Assembly (NCBI GenBank): GCA_021163155.1
Contig: JAGGXI010000068.1
Span: forward strand, 1 to 48,985
Length of the DNA stretch: 48,985 nt
Reading direction: 5' to 3'
DNA from: Candidatus Aerophobota bacterium
Lineage (GTDB): Bacteria > Aerophobota > Aerophobia > Aerophobales > JAGGXI01
Numbering within the stretch: position 1 is the stretch's first letter; each line of letters begins with the position of its first letter. The notes beneath the pieces were generated by a model. It worked only from the letters and a program-made list of their open reading frames with translations, was not told the origin of the DNA and searched no databases. Shown piece after piece: positions 1 to 5,983 of the stretch. Made by a program: the position numbers and the translations under genes.

Positions 1-45
1 CCTGCGTAAAACAGCGCAACCTGAAGGTTGCGGCTACCTTACTTT
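1..45. repeat. Family B palindromic repeat (GGTTGCGGCTACC type)
   Basis: A perfect hairpin, CGCAACCT-ga-AGGTTGCG, is followed by GCTACC. Related copies lie near 20266-20371, 22740-22860 and 41281-41340; simpler relatives (AGGCTnAAGCCTG then CGGCTACC) lie at 3290, 33743 and 41365. This copy has a two-base loop and looks like the 'empty' form of the one at 41281. Confidence 0.7.
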
Positions 46-81
46 ACCGATCAATCTTGATAGTGCAAGGATAACTACAGC

Positions 82-215
82 TTAAATGTGATATTTGTGA
101 TTTTGAAATTAATCTTTCTGTTCTTTATACAGATCGTTATTAATGCAAATATTACGGATTGCAAGATATTCTAAAAATCTAATAAGATGAGTTTCCTGCA
201 AAAGTTGGCTGTCAA
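82..215 (-). repeat. Family E dispersed repeat, copy 1
   Basis: About 130 bp whose reverse complement matches 28626-28758 at roughly 85-90% by eye. Shared blocks include GGAAACTCATCTTATTAG and AGATTAATTTCAAAATCACA. Neither copy has a convincing reading frame. It could be a transposon remnant or a small RNA gene. It abuts the 3' end of the membrane-protein gene at 212. Confidence 0.65.
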
Positions 216-718
216 GTTTGAAGACCTGACCCCCGTCCTTCCTGGAAGATTAGAATTAAGGAGAAGGTTAGTGCAGCAATGAATATAACAATTATACTTC
301 CCAGCTGAATTTTGTTTGCTCCTAAGGAGTGAATTTGAAGTATACTTATAATTAGGACGCTTCCTCCTATAACTGTCATAATAACCTTTAAAAATACAAT
401 TGATAAATAAAAAAACTTCATTAAGTCTCCCAGTATAGCAATTAGGTATCCCACAAGATTTGATTCAAAAGAATCAGAATCTTTTAAGAAAGAAGCTTGA
501 GGTTTTTTTAACTTTTCTTTTTCAATCCAATGAACTACCCAGCCTAAAAACATCCAGAGAAGACCATTAATAAACATACACCAGGATTTTATAGCTATAT
601 CTATTTGTACATAGGAGAGGGGAGAGAAAGAAAAAAATGCCGTAATTATTATCCCCATAATGAGCATTAAAGATATTACTAATAACACTGGAACAGGAAA
701 GCTTTCTTTGAATAACAT
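212..718 (-). CDS. Small integral membrane protein of unknown function
   Basis: I do not recognise this protein (about 168 residues from the ATG). It has about four hydrophobic segments: near residues 7-30, 43-65, 92-120 and 122-160. A short charged loop (EKEKLKKPQ) follows the second segment. The frame stays open upstream to a TTG at 724, but the ATG at 718 is preferred because a consensus promoter ends seven bases upstream, putting the predicted transcript start on the A of the ATG. No Shine-Dalgarno sequence is then possible, so translation would be leaderless. The C-terminus runs to the edge of a dispersed repeat and may not be ancestral. There is no functional clue from neighbours. Confidence 0.5.
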   Translation of the reverse strand: MLFKESFPVPVLLVISLMLIMGIIITAFFSFSPLSYVQIDIAIKSWCMFINGLLWMFLGWVVHWIEKEKLKKPQASFLKDSDSFESNLVGYLIAILGDLMKFFYLSIVFLKVIMTVIGGSVLIISILQIHSLGANKIQLGSIIVIFIAALTFSLILIFQEGRGSGLQT

Positions 719-724
719 ACACAA

Positions 725-753
725 ATTATAGTAAAATTAGTTGTTCTCGTCAA
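725..753 (-). promoter_or_regulatory. Consensus sigma-70 promoter placed for leaderless initiation
   Basis: On the minus strand TTGACG (748-753) and TATAAT (725-730) are separated by 17 bp. Placing +1 seven bases after the -10 lands exactly on the ATG at 718. A near-identical promoter lies at 1810-1838. Confidence 0.7.
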
Positions 754-775
754 TTATAAAGAGAGGGTGAGAAAT

Positions 776-1471
776 TCAAAGCTTTATTCTCCACTTGTGG
801 GAATAGATATTCATTCTTTTACCGCGAACAAACCCTGCAAGACATATTCCTGATCTTTCTGCTGCCTCTGCAGCTTCAAATGTGGGTGCAGAGATAGAAG
901 CTAAAATAGGAATACCACATCGAGCGACTTTCAGGAGCATATTCAGGGAAACACGGGAGGAAGTAAAGATAAATTTATCTCTTAGCTCTATTTTTTTTAA
1001 AAAAGCATCACCTATAGATTTTTCTAACGCATTACGGCGAGAGATATCCTCAAAGAAATTGATTATACCTGAACTATCACAGATAGAAGTAAAATGAGCC
1101 CCCCCTGTAGATAAATATAACTGTCCTCTTTTATGATGCTCCTCAGCCACAGAAAAGAGCAGGTCTTTAGAGATGGAAAATTTTGCGTCTAAAGGAACTA
1201 CTGAGAATGGGGGTATAGTTTTTGCCTCAATCCAGAATCTATTATCTTCAGATTTTATGGAAGTAATATCACTCAATTTTCTTATTATCCCCTCTGAAAA
1301 TAGAAAACCAAAAAAGAGTTCTTTGTAATTTGCTGGAGTGCAAGAAGAGGAAAGAATCTCTTTCCCATTAAGATAAAGAATAAACTTTTCTTCGGTTACA
1401 AGTACATCTTCTTTGTCTTTAATTTTCTTCCCTTCAATCCGGGTAATAAATAGCCTTTTTGTCAGTTTCAC
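776..1471 (-). CDS. fdhD: FdhD-family formate dehydrogenase accessory sulfurtransferase
   Basis: FdhD passes sulfur from a cysteine desulfurase to the Mo/W-bisMGD cofactor of formate dehydrogenases. Family landmarks are in order over 231 residues: CTPANYKELFFGFLFSEGII (44-63), STGGAH (121-126), EDISRRNA (141-148), SSRVS (171-175) and GFVRG (213-217). The start is a GTG at 1471 overlapping the TGA of the upstream mobA remnant (GTGA), with an AAGGAAG ribosome-binding site, implying translational coupling. Oddly, the CxxC motif shown to be essential in E. coli FdhD is absent; the four cysteines (44, 131, 185, 210) are isolated. The formate dehydrogenase it should serve is 16 kb away at 17497-20199. 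Family assignment is firm; sulfur-transfer competence is uncertain. Confidence 0.9.
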   Translation of the reverse strand: MKLTKRLFITRIEGKKIKDKEDVLVTEEKFILYLNGKEILSSSCTPANYKELFFGFLFSEGIIRKLSDITSIKSEDNRFWIEAKTIPPFSVVPLDAKFSISKDLLFSVAEEHHKRGQLYLSTGGAHFTSICDSSGIINFFEDISRRNALEKSIGDAFLKKIELRDKFIFTSSRVSLNMLLKVARCGIPILASISAPTFEAAEAAERSGICLAGFVRGKRMNIYSHKWRIKL

Positions 1472-1803
1472 TGATACTTCCTTGTTAATTCCAACATTTG
1501 GGGAGTGTTCAAGTTGGAAAAAGAGAGTAGATGAGGGCCATATTTCTTTATCTTATCCTCGGGAAGATATTTACATTTAACCTCAGGGAAGAAGTTTTTT
1601 ACCTTTAAATCTTCGGCTTCTAAATGAGGTTTTATAGCCGGCAGACACCTTTTAGAATAAATAGCATCTAAAGGCTCAACAAAGCCTTTAACCACAGGTA
1701 TAAGATAATCTCGGGACATTCCTCCTCCATTGCTACATATCCGCTTTGGATTGTTTCTACTCGCCGTTTCGGGAAAAATCCAATTCATCTTTTTAAATAA
1801 CAT
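1468..1803 (-). pseudogene. Truncated duplicate of mobA (C-terminal part only)
   Basis: From about residue 34 onward this 111-residue frame is nearly identical to the C-terminus of the intact MobA at 14240-14818, sharing IPVVKGFVEPL, AIYSKRCLPAI and KCKYLPE. At DNA level about 1470-1710 matches 14246-14481 at close to 88% by eye. The nucleotide-binding N-terminus, including GGKSRRM, is missing and replaced by about 33 unrelated residues, so no guanylyltransferase activity is expected. The frame remains open and its stop overlaps the fdhD start, so it may survive as a translated leader for fdhD. An ancestral mobA-fdhD gene order is the simplest explanation. Confidence 0.8.
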
Positions 1804-1809
1804 ATATAA

Positions 1810-1838
1810 ATTATAGTAAAATTGGTTGCTCTCGTCAA
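1810..1838 (-). promoter_or_regulatory. Consensus sigma-70 promoter for the mobA-remnant/fdhD unit
   Basis: TTGACG (1833-1838), a 17-bp spacer and TATAAT (1810-1815) on the minus strand. +1 falls on the A of the ATG at 1803. The spacer and flanks match the promoter at 725-753 almost base for base, so the cassette including the first few codons (MLFK) is duplicated. Confidence 0.7.
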
Positions 1839-1920
1839 TTAAACGGTTATTAAATGTTATATAAATAGCAAAATATATATAACTTTTTAAGTAATTAGGT
1901 TACTGAAACCCCCTTATTTA

Positions 1921-2356
1921 TGTAGATTCTGGATCAAACCTGCCACCCATTCCGTAAAAAGGTTTACCACTTTTTGGGGAAATTCCAGAATGACTGGCGA
2001 TTTTCATCCAAACCATTCATTTTTTATTTCCTTGAAAAAAGATAAGATACTCCCATATGATAAATAAAAAAGGGGGTATCACAAAATGGCAAGCAGGAGA
2101 ATCAGTATGAGGAAAATTAGAGAGCTGCTTCGATCTTCCTCGACAAAGAGATGAATGGAAGGATTTTTGGGTCTTAAAGTGCAATACAATTACCATATAG
2201 AGCTAAGAGAAGATAGGCATTACTACAGTGTCCCCTGGCAGTATAAAGGAAAACAGGTTACCGTTATATATACCGACTCAGTGATTGAAATCTACCATAA
2301 ACATATACGCATTGCTTTACATAAAAGAGTCCACAAAAGAGGATATACCACTTTAA
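1921..2356 (+). mobile_element. Decayed IS21-family element (left end plus IstA fragments)
   Basis: An IstA-like N-terminus starts at the ATG at 2086 (MASRRISMRKIRELLR). After seven more codons it meets a TGA at 2152-2154. The same frame reopens at 2155 with typical IstA C-terminal sequence ([20 protein letters not shown], then IRIALHKR and RGYTTL). The central DDE catalytic region is deleted. The upstream 1921-2085 region carries short repeated and inverted blocks (GATTCTGGATC, ATTCCAGAATGA) like an IS21 left end, but the terminus is not defined. No IstB partner is present. The fragment runs in frame into a folD remnant. Confidence 0.7.
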
Positions 2357-2781
2357 TGGAACTAATAAACTCTACAAAGGTAGACCTTTATGGAAAGAGG
2401 GTAGTTATGGTAGGTCACAGCGATATTGTAGGAAAGCCTATTTCTCTTTTGCTTCTCCATAAATTTGCCACCGTTAGCGTTTGTCATATTGCTACTGGAG
2501 AGAGGGGTGATCTTCCTCAGTATGTTAAAAATACTGAAATATTGATTGTAGCTGTAGGAAAGGCAAACTTAATTAAAGGGAGGTGGATTAAAGAAGGAGC
2601 AATAGTTATAGATGTGGGGATTAATAGAGTAGAGGGAAAGATTGTAGGAGACGTTGAGTTTGAGGTTGCTAAAAAAAAGGCCTCCTATATTACTCCTGTC
2701 CCTGGAGGAGTGGGGGTCCGGTAACCACAGCTATGCTTTTAAAGAATACAGTAGAAGCAACAAGGATTCAAGAGTATTGAG
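2356..2781 (+). pseudogene. folD: folD C-terminal fragment, frameshifted
   Basis: The translation contains [27 protein letters not shown] and [17 protein letters not shown], the NADP-binding half of methylenetetrahydrofolate dehydrogenase/cyclohydrolase. The N-terminal half with the catalytic lysine is missing; the reading frame enters directly from an IstA fragment. Near 2715, the PGGVG motif is followed by two extra bases. The correct continuation ([20 protein letters not shown], then stop) lies in another frame and ends at 2781. Truncation plus frameshift make it a pseudogene; a functional folD must be elsewhere if the organism uses this step. Confidence 0.85.
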
Positions 2782-2866
2782 GAGGAAAATGCTTCGCTGT
2801 TTCCCCTTAAAATGATGAAGAGTTTAATACTTTTTATACGATAAATAACAATAGCGAGAAGTTGTT

Positions 2867-2894
2867 TTGACAAAATTAAAAGATATGATATACA
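2867..2894 (+). promoter_or_regulatory. Promoter of the CsoR-like regulator gene
   Basis: TTGACA (2867-2872), a 16-bp spacer and TATACA (2889-2894) sit about 25 bp before the ATG at 2918. No copy of the palindrome found at 3419 is visible here, so autoregulation is not evident. Confidence 0.5.
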
Positions 2895-2917
2895 AAATAT
2901 AAAAAAGGAAGCATTTT

Positions 2918-3187
2918 ATGGTAAAAAGTAGTAAGGTAAGAAAAAATATTTTAACAAGGCTGCGAAAAGTTAAGGGACAAATAAGTGGCCTGGAGAAGAT
3001 GATTGAAAAAGATGCCTCTTGTTCTGATATTTTAATACAGATAAGCGCTGTCAGAGCAGCGGTTGGAAAGATAGGAATGCTCATTATGCAAAATTATATG
3101 AGAGATTGCTTCAATAATCAAGATAAAGAAGTCTTCGAGGATAGATTAGAGGAACTAACTGAAAGTTTTTCCAAGTTTATAAGATAA
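2918..3187 (+). CDS. CsoR/CstR-family (DUF156) transcriptional repressor
   Basis: An 89-residue all-helical regulator of the metal- or persulfide-sensing DUF156 family. RLRKVKGQISGLEKMIE and DILIQISAVRAAVGKIG are family signatures. Copper sensors use Cys-His-Cys (36, 61 and 65 in M. tuberculosis CsoR). Here the equivalents are Cys35, Tyr60 and Cys64, so both thiols are kept and the copper-binding histidine is lost. That pattern fits the persulfide-sensing CstR branch better than a copper sensor (inference). No copper pump or sulfurtransferase gene is adjacent. The next gene downstream is the Mrp/Mbx operon, whose promoter carries a palindrome resembling operators of this family, so control of that operon is a reasonable hypothesis. 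Confidence 0.85.
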   Translation: MVKSSKVRKNILTRLRKVKGQISGLEKMIEKDASCSDILIQISAVRAAVGKIGMLIMQNYMRDCFNNQDKEVFEDRLEELTESFSKFIR

Positions 3188-3289
3188 GTCCTTTCCAAAC
3201 AATCTATCCATTTTTATGTAAATACTCAGTGAACAACGTGTTCAGAAGAAAATTTACAGTCGAGTTTGATCGGTAAAACAGAAAAGACA

Positions 3290-3310
3290 CAGGCTGAAGC
3301 CTGCGGCTAC
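3290..3310. repeat. Short AGGCTgaAGCCT hairpin with CGGCTAC tail
   Basis: CAGGCT-ga-AGCCTG followed by CGGCTAC, the same design as 33743-33766. It lies in the 3188-3551 intergenic stretch, which otherwise holds only the promoter and operator described below. Confidence 0.6.
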
Positions 3311-3382
3311 AATTTTACCCTTTATCTTTTCTCTGTGCGGGAGAAATGTCGCCTTTGGGATGTAGTTCACTGAATTTACCTC

Positions 3383-3413
3383 TTGACAAAAAAATTTTAT
3401 GTTGTATTATAAT
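3383..3413 (+). promoter_or_regulatory. Promoter of the Mrp/Mbx operon
   Basis: TTGACA at 3383-3388 is followed by TATTAT at 3405-3410 (16-bp spacer) or TATAAT at 3408-3413 (19-bp spacer). The 5' leader to the first gene would be about 130 nt. Confidence 0.55.
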
Positions 3414-3418
3414 ATAAT

Positions 3419-3439
3419 ATACCCTACAGTGTATGGTAT
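3419..3439. promoter_or_regulatory. 21-bp palindromic operator overlapping the transcription start
   Basis: ATACCCTACA-g-TGTATGGTAT, with arms matching at 9 of 10 positions. It sits directly downstream of the -10 element, where a bound repressor would block initiation. From memory the TACCCTAC...TATGGTA form resembles CsoR-family operators such as that of Bacillus copZA, and a CsoR-like gene ends 230 bp upstream. Confidence 0.6.
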
Positions 3440-3551
3440 AAGAGTAGAGTGCTTAATTTTTTTTAATTAAAATAGTGAAAGAATTCACAATCACAAAGTA
3501 TACAGTTTAGTCTGAAATTCTCTTTAAACTTTAGTGAAGAGGAGATAAATA

Positions 3552-4055
3552 ATGAAATCCGGTAAGGTAAGCAGATATATTGTAACTTTAATCTTTTTGT
3601 TCATCTTATGGGTTTTATTAACAACAACCTTAGCCTGGGAGGAGCTGACTACAGGTTTTATCTTCTCGGCAATTATTGCAATTTTTGGGTATAACTATTT
3701 CACCAAAAGAGGTCTATCGGGAATTACTCTAAAAGGAATTTTTTACTTTCTCCTTTACATACCAGTCTTTTTCTGGGAGATGATTAAGGCAAATTTTGAT
3801 GTTGCTTACCGAGTGGTTCATCCCAAAATGCCCATAAAACCGGGAATAGTCCAGATTAAAACAACACTTAAATCCGATATTGCTAAATTAATTCTTGGAA
3901 ATTCTATAACCTTAACTCCAGGAACATTAACTATAGAAATCGCGGAAGATAATTTGCTCATCCACTGGATTAATGTAAAAACTAAAGATATTCATGGGGC
4001 AACAGATATCATTGGAAAAAGATTTGAAAAATACTTAAAGGTGATTTTCAAATGA
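3552..4055 (+). CDS. mrpE: Mrp-type Na+/H+ antiporter subunit E
   Basis: A 167-residue MnhE/MrpE (MbhA-like) subunit. Two or three N-terminal membrane helices (about 10-28, 32-52 and 58-78) precede a soluble domain with the family motif LGNSITLTPGTLTIEI. It is a structural membrane subunit of the multi-subunit antiporter module that also occurs in membrane-bound hydrogenase and Mbx complexes. GAGGAGAT lies upstream of the ATG. It is the first gene of an eleven-gene operon in which almost every junction overlaps, and its stop overlaps the mrpF start by 4 bp. Confidence 0.9.
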   Translation: MKSGKVSRYIVTLIFLFILWVLLTTTLAWEELTTGFIFSAIIAIFGYNYFTKRGLSGITLKGIFYFLLYIPVFFWEMIKANFDVAYRVVHPKMPIKPGIVQIKTTLKSDIAKLILGNSITLTPGTLTIEIAEDNLLIHWINVKTKDIHGATDIIGKRFEKYLKVIFK

Positions 4056-4303
4056 TTTTAATAATTTTCTTTGGAATTATTACAGTTGCGGTTGTCTTAG
4101 CTTTAATTCGTGCCCTGAAGGGACCAACATCACCGGATAGAGTAGTTGGTGTGGATATAATGGTAACTATTACCACAGCATTTATGGTTCTTCTGGCTCT
4201 TTTTTTCAAGAGGCGTATTTACCTTGATGTAAGTTTAATATATGCGGTGCTCTCTTTTATTGGAGTGATAGCTATAGCTCGTTACCTGGATAGAGGACTA
4301 TGA
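4052..4303 (+). CDS. mrpF: Mrp-type Na+/H+ antiporter subunit F
   Basis: An 83-residue MnhF/MrpF (MbhB-like) protein with three membrane helices and the family block ALKGPTSPDRVVGVDIM between the first and second. The final helix ends in IAIARYLDRGL. Usual length for the family. It overlaps mrpE and mrpG by 4 bp each. It packs against the E and G subunits in the antiporter module. Confidence 0.9.
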   Translation: MILIIFFGIITVAVVLALIRALKGPTSPDRVVGVDIMVTITTAFMVLLALFFKRRIYLDVSLIYAVLSFIGVIAIARYLDRGL

Positions 4304-4677
4304 ATCAAATAATAGGGTATCTAATAACAGGAGTTGGAGTGGCCTTTCTTTTCTTAGGCGCTCTGGGAGTATTTAGACTTCCCGATGTATACAACAGACT
4401 TCAGGCTGGAACAAAGTGTACCACGCTGGGGGCATTTTTATCAATTATTGGTGTAGGTATAATTGAGCCTGCCTGGTTTTTTAAATGTTTAGTGATAGCT
4501 GTATTTATCCTATTTACAAATCCTATCAGTGCTCATGCTCTTGCCAGAGCAAGTTATAAAAGTGGAGTGAAACTCTGGGATAAAAGTGTTGTTGATAAAT
4601 GTAAAGAATTTGAGGAATGCACTAAGGTAGACCCCGTTAGAGAACCCTTCTCTAATGGGGTAGAGGGGAAAAAGTAA
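4300..4677 (+). CDS. mrpG: Mrp-type Na+/H+ antiporter subunit G with a repeat-derived tail
   Basis: A 125-residue MnhG/MrpG (MbhC-like) subunit with three helices and the signature GVFRLPDVYNRLQAGTKCTT. The alignable family part ends by about residue 105. Residues 111-121 (DPVREPFSNGV) are encoded by a family A palindromic repeat at 4631-4661, so the C-terminus has been extended by a mobile palindrome without breaking the frame. The following AGAGGGG serves as ribosome-binding site for the next gene, which starts one base after the mrpG stop. Confidence 0.88.
   Translation: MNQIIGYLITGVGVAFLFLGALGVFRLPDVYNRLQAGTKCTTLGAFLSIIGVGIIEPAWFFKCLVIAVFILFTNPISAHALARASYKSGVKLWDKSVVDKCKEFEECTKVDPVREPFSNGVEGKK
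4631..4661. repeat. Family A palindromic repeat inside mrpG
   Basis: ACCCCGTTAGAGAA-ccc-TTCTCTAATGGGGT: 14-base arms with one G:T mismatch, inside the coding region. Other family A copies lie at 20381-20420, 23111-23145, 23193-23224 and 41297-41329, all outside or at the very end of genes. Confidence 0.85.
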
Positions 4678-4920
4678 ATGATTTTCCAGCTAATCCTTAT
4701 CTTTATTATGATTATTTTAGCAGTGGCAGCAGTTATATTTAAAGATTTAATAAATGCTGTGGTTGCCTGTGCCGCGGTGAGTTTAATTACCTCTATCTTG
4801 TTTTATTTCCTTCAGGCGCCAGATGTTGCTATGGCTGAGGCTGCTATTGGTGCAGGATTAACTACAGCAATATTTATCATTGCTATACGGAAAACGGAAA
4901 GGCACGAAAAAGAAAAATGA
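4678..4920 (+). CDS. MbhD-like subunit (MrpA C-terminal segment)
   Basis: An 80-residue, three-helix protein equivalent to MbhD, a piece of MrpA that is separate in Mbh/Mbx-type complexes. The block FLQAPDVAMAEAAIGAGLTT is diagnostic (PDVA..EA.IG..L). The ATG follows the mrpG stop directly and its end overlaps the next gene by 4 bp. In Mbh structures this subunit contributes to the cation path between antiporter and oxidoreductase modules. Confidence 0.85.
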   Translation: MIFQLILIFIMIILAVAAVIFKDLINAVVACAAVSLITSILFYFLQAPDVAMAEAAIGAGLTTAIFIIAIRKTERHEKEK

Positions 4921-5627
4921 GAACAAGAAAGATAATTAGTATCATTATACTTCTCATACTCGCTGGAGGGTTTATTTTAACCTTCTCCCAAATTCCTTTT
5001 GGTAAAGATAAAATAAACGTAGCTCACTATTATATCAGCAAGGGAATTGAGGAGACCGGTGCTGTTAATATAGTTACCTCAGTTGTGTTGAACTATCGAG
5101 GATTTGATACCTTGGGCGAGGTTACGGTGCTTTTTATTGCTGCTATTGGCCTGGGTGCAGTTTTATTTACGGAGAAAAGAGTCCAGAAACATGCATCTAA
5201 AAGTAAGGACGATAAGACCAAAAAGGCAAGTTTAATCCTGCGCACAGGCTCAAACCTCCTTTTCCCCTTAATTCTTCTTTTTGGTGCTTATATTTTTGTC
5301 CACGGTCATCTCACCCCTGGGGGAGGATTTCAGGGGGGAGCAGTTATTGCCTCAGGATTTTTGCTAATGTATTTAGCCTTCCCAAAACAGAGTATAAACA
5401 AAAAATCATTAAGTGTTGTTGAGAGTTTAAGTGGACTAATTTTTGTAGGAATTGGACTTTTTGGTCTTATTTTTTCTGGGTATTTCTTAAGTAATTTCTT
5501 ACCTAAAGGGATTCCCAATACTCTTTTTAGCGCTGGTATTATTCCTATTATATACATTGCTGTGGGATTTAAAGTTGGGTTTGAGCTAACCAGTGTTATT
5601 GATGACTTACTGGGGAGGGGTAAATGA
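4917..5627 (+). CDS. Fusion of MbhE-like segment and MrpB subunit
   Basis: 236 residues joining two usually separate proteins. The N-terminal part (about 1-90; GAVNIVTSVVLNYRGFDTLG then EVTVLFIAAIGL) is the MbhE/MrpA C-terminal segment. The C-terminal part (about 105-236; GHLTPGGGFQGGAVIASGFL) is MnhB/MrpB (MbhF). A charged linker, KRVQKHASKSKDDKTKK, separates them. About six membrane helices in total. Fusion order follows the gene order of archaeal mbh clusters. It overlaps both neighbours by 4 bp. Confidence 0.85.
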   Translation: MRTRKIISIIILLILAGGFILTFSQIPFGKDKINVAHYYISKGIEETGAVNIVTSVVLNYRGFDTLGEVTVLFIAAIGLGAVLFTEKRVQKHASKSKDDKTKKASLILRTGSNLLFPLILLFGAYIFVHGHLTPGGGFQGGAVIASGFLLMYLAFPKQSINKKSLSVVESLSGLIFVGIGLFGLIFSGYFLSNFLPKGIPNTLFSAGIIPIIYIAVGFKVGFELTSVIDDLLGRGK

Positions 5628-5983
5628 GTCTTATCTACAACTGGATGTACTATATTGCCTCAGGAGGTTTAATCTTAATCGGTATGTATATCATCCTGGT
5701 AAAGACAAATTTAATTAAGATAATTATCGGTCTTAACTTTATTGACACCGGAGTAAATATCTTACTTGTCTGTATTGGCTATGTGAAAGGAAGAACTGCC
5801 CCTATATTCTCTACTTCAAGGATAAATCCTACAAATGTTGTAGACCCTGTACCTCAAGCTTTAGTTCTCACTGCTATTGTTATTGGAGTAGCTGTATTAG
5901 CTTTAGCACTTTCTATTGCTATTAAAGTCTATGAGCATAATAAAACTTTAAACGTTACCAAGATAAGGGGGTTAAAATGGTAA
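5624..5983 (+). CDS. mrpC: Mrp-type Na+/H+ antiporter subunit C (NuoK-like)
   Basis: 119-residue MnhC/MrpC (MbhG), homologous to NuoK, with three membrane helices. The family pattern NLIKIIIGLNFIDTGVNILL is followed by DPVPQALVLTAIVIGVAVLA. In NuoK-type subunits conserved carboxylates in these helices belong to the cation channel. It overlaps the B subunit by 4 bp and the D subunit by 7 bp. Confidence 0.9.
   Translation: MSLIYNWMYYIASGGLILIGMYIILVKTNLIKIIIGLNFIDTGVNILLVCIGYVKGRTAPIFSTSRINPTNVVDPVPQALVLTAIVIGVAVLALALSIAIKVYEHNKTLNVTKIRGLKW

Noticed and set aside
2824-3084. Minus-strand frame opposite the CsoR-like gene
   Set aside because: It is the antisense shadow of a well-supported regulator and resembles no family.
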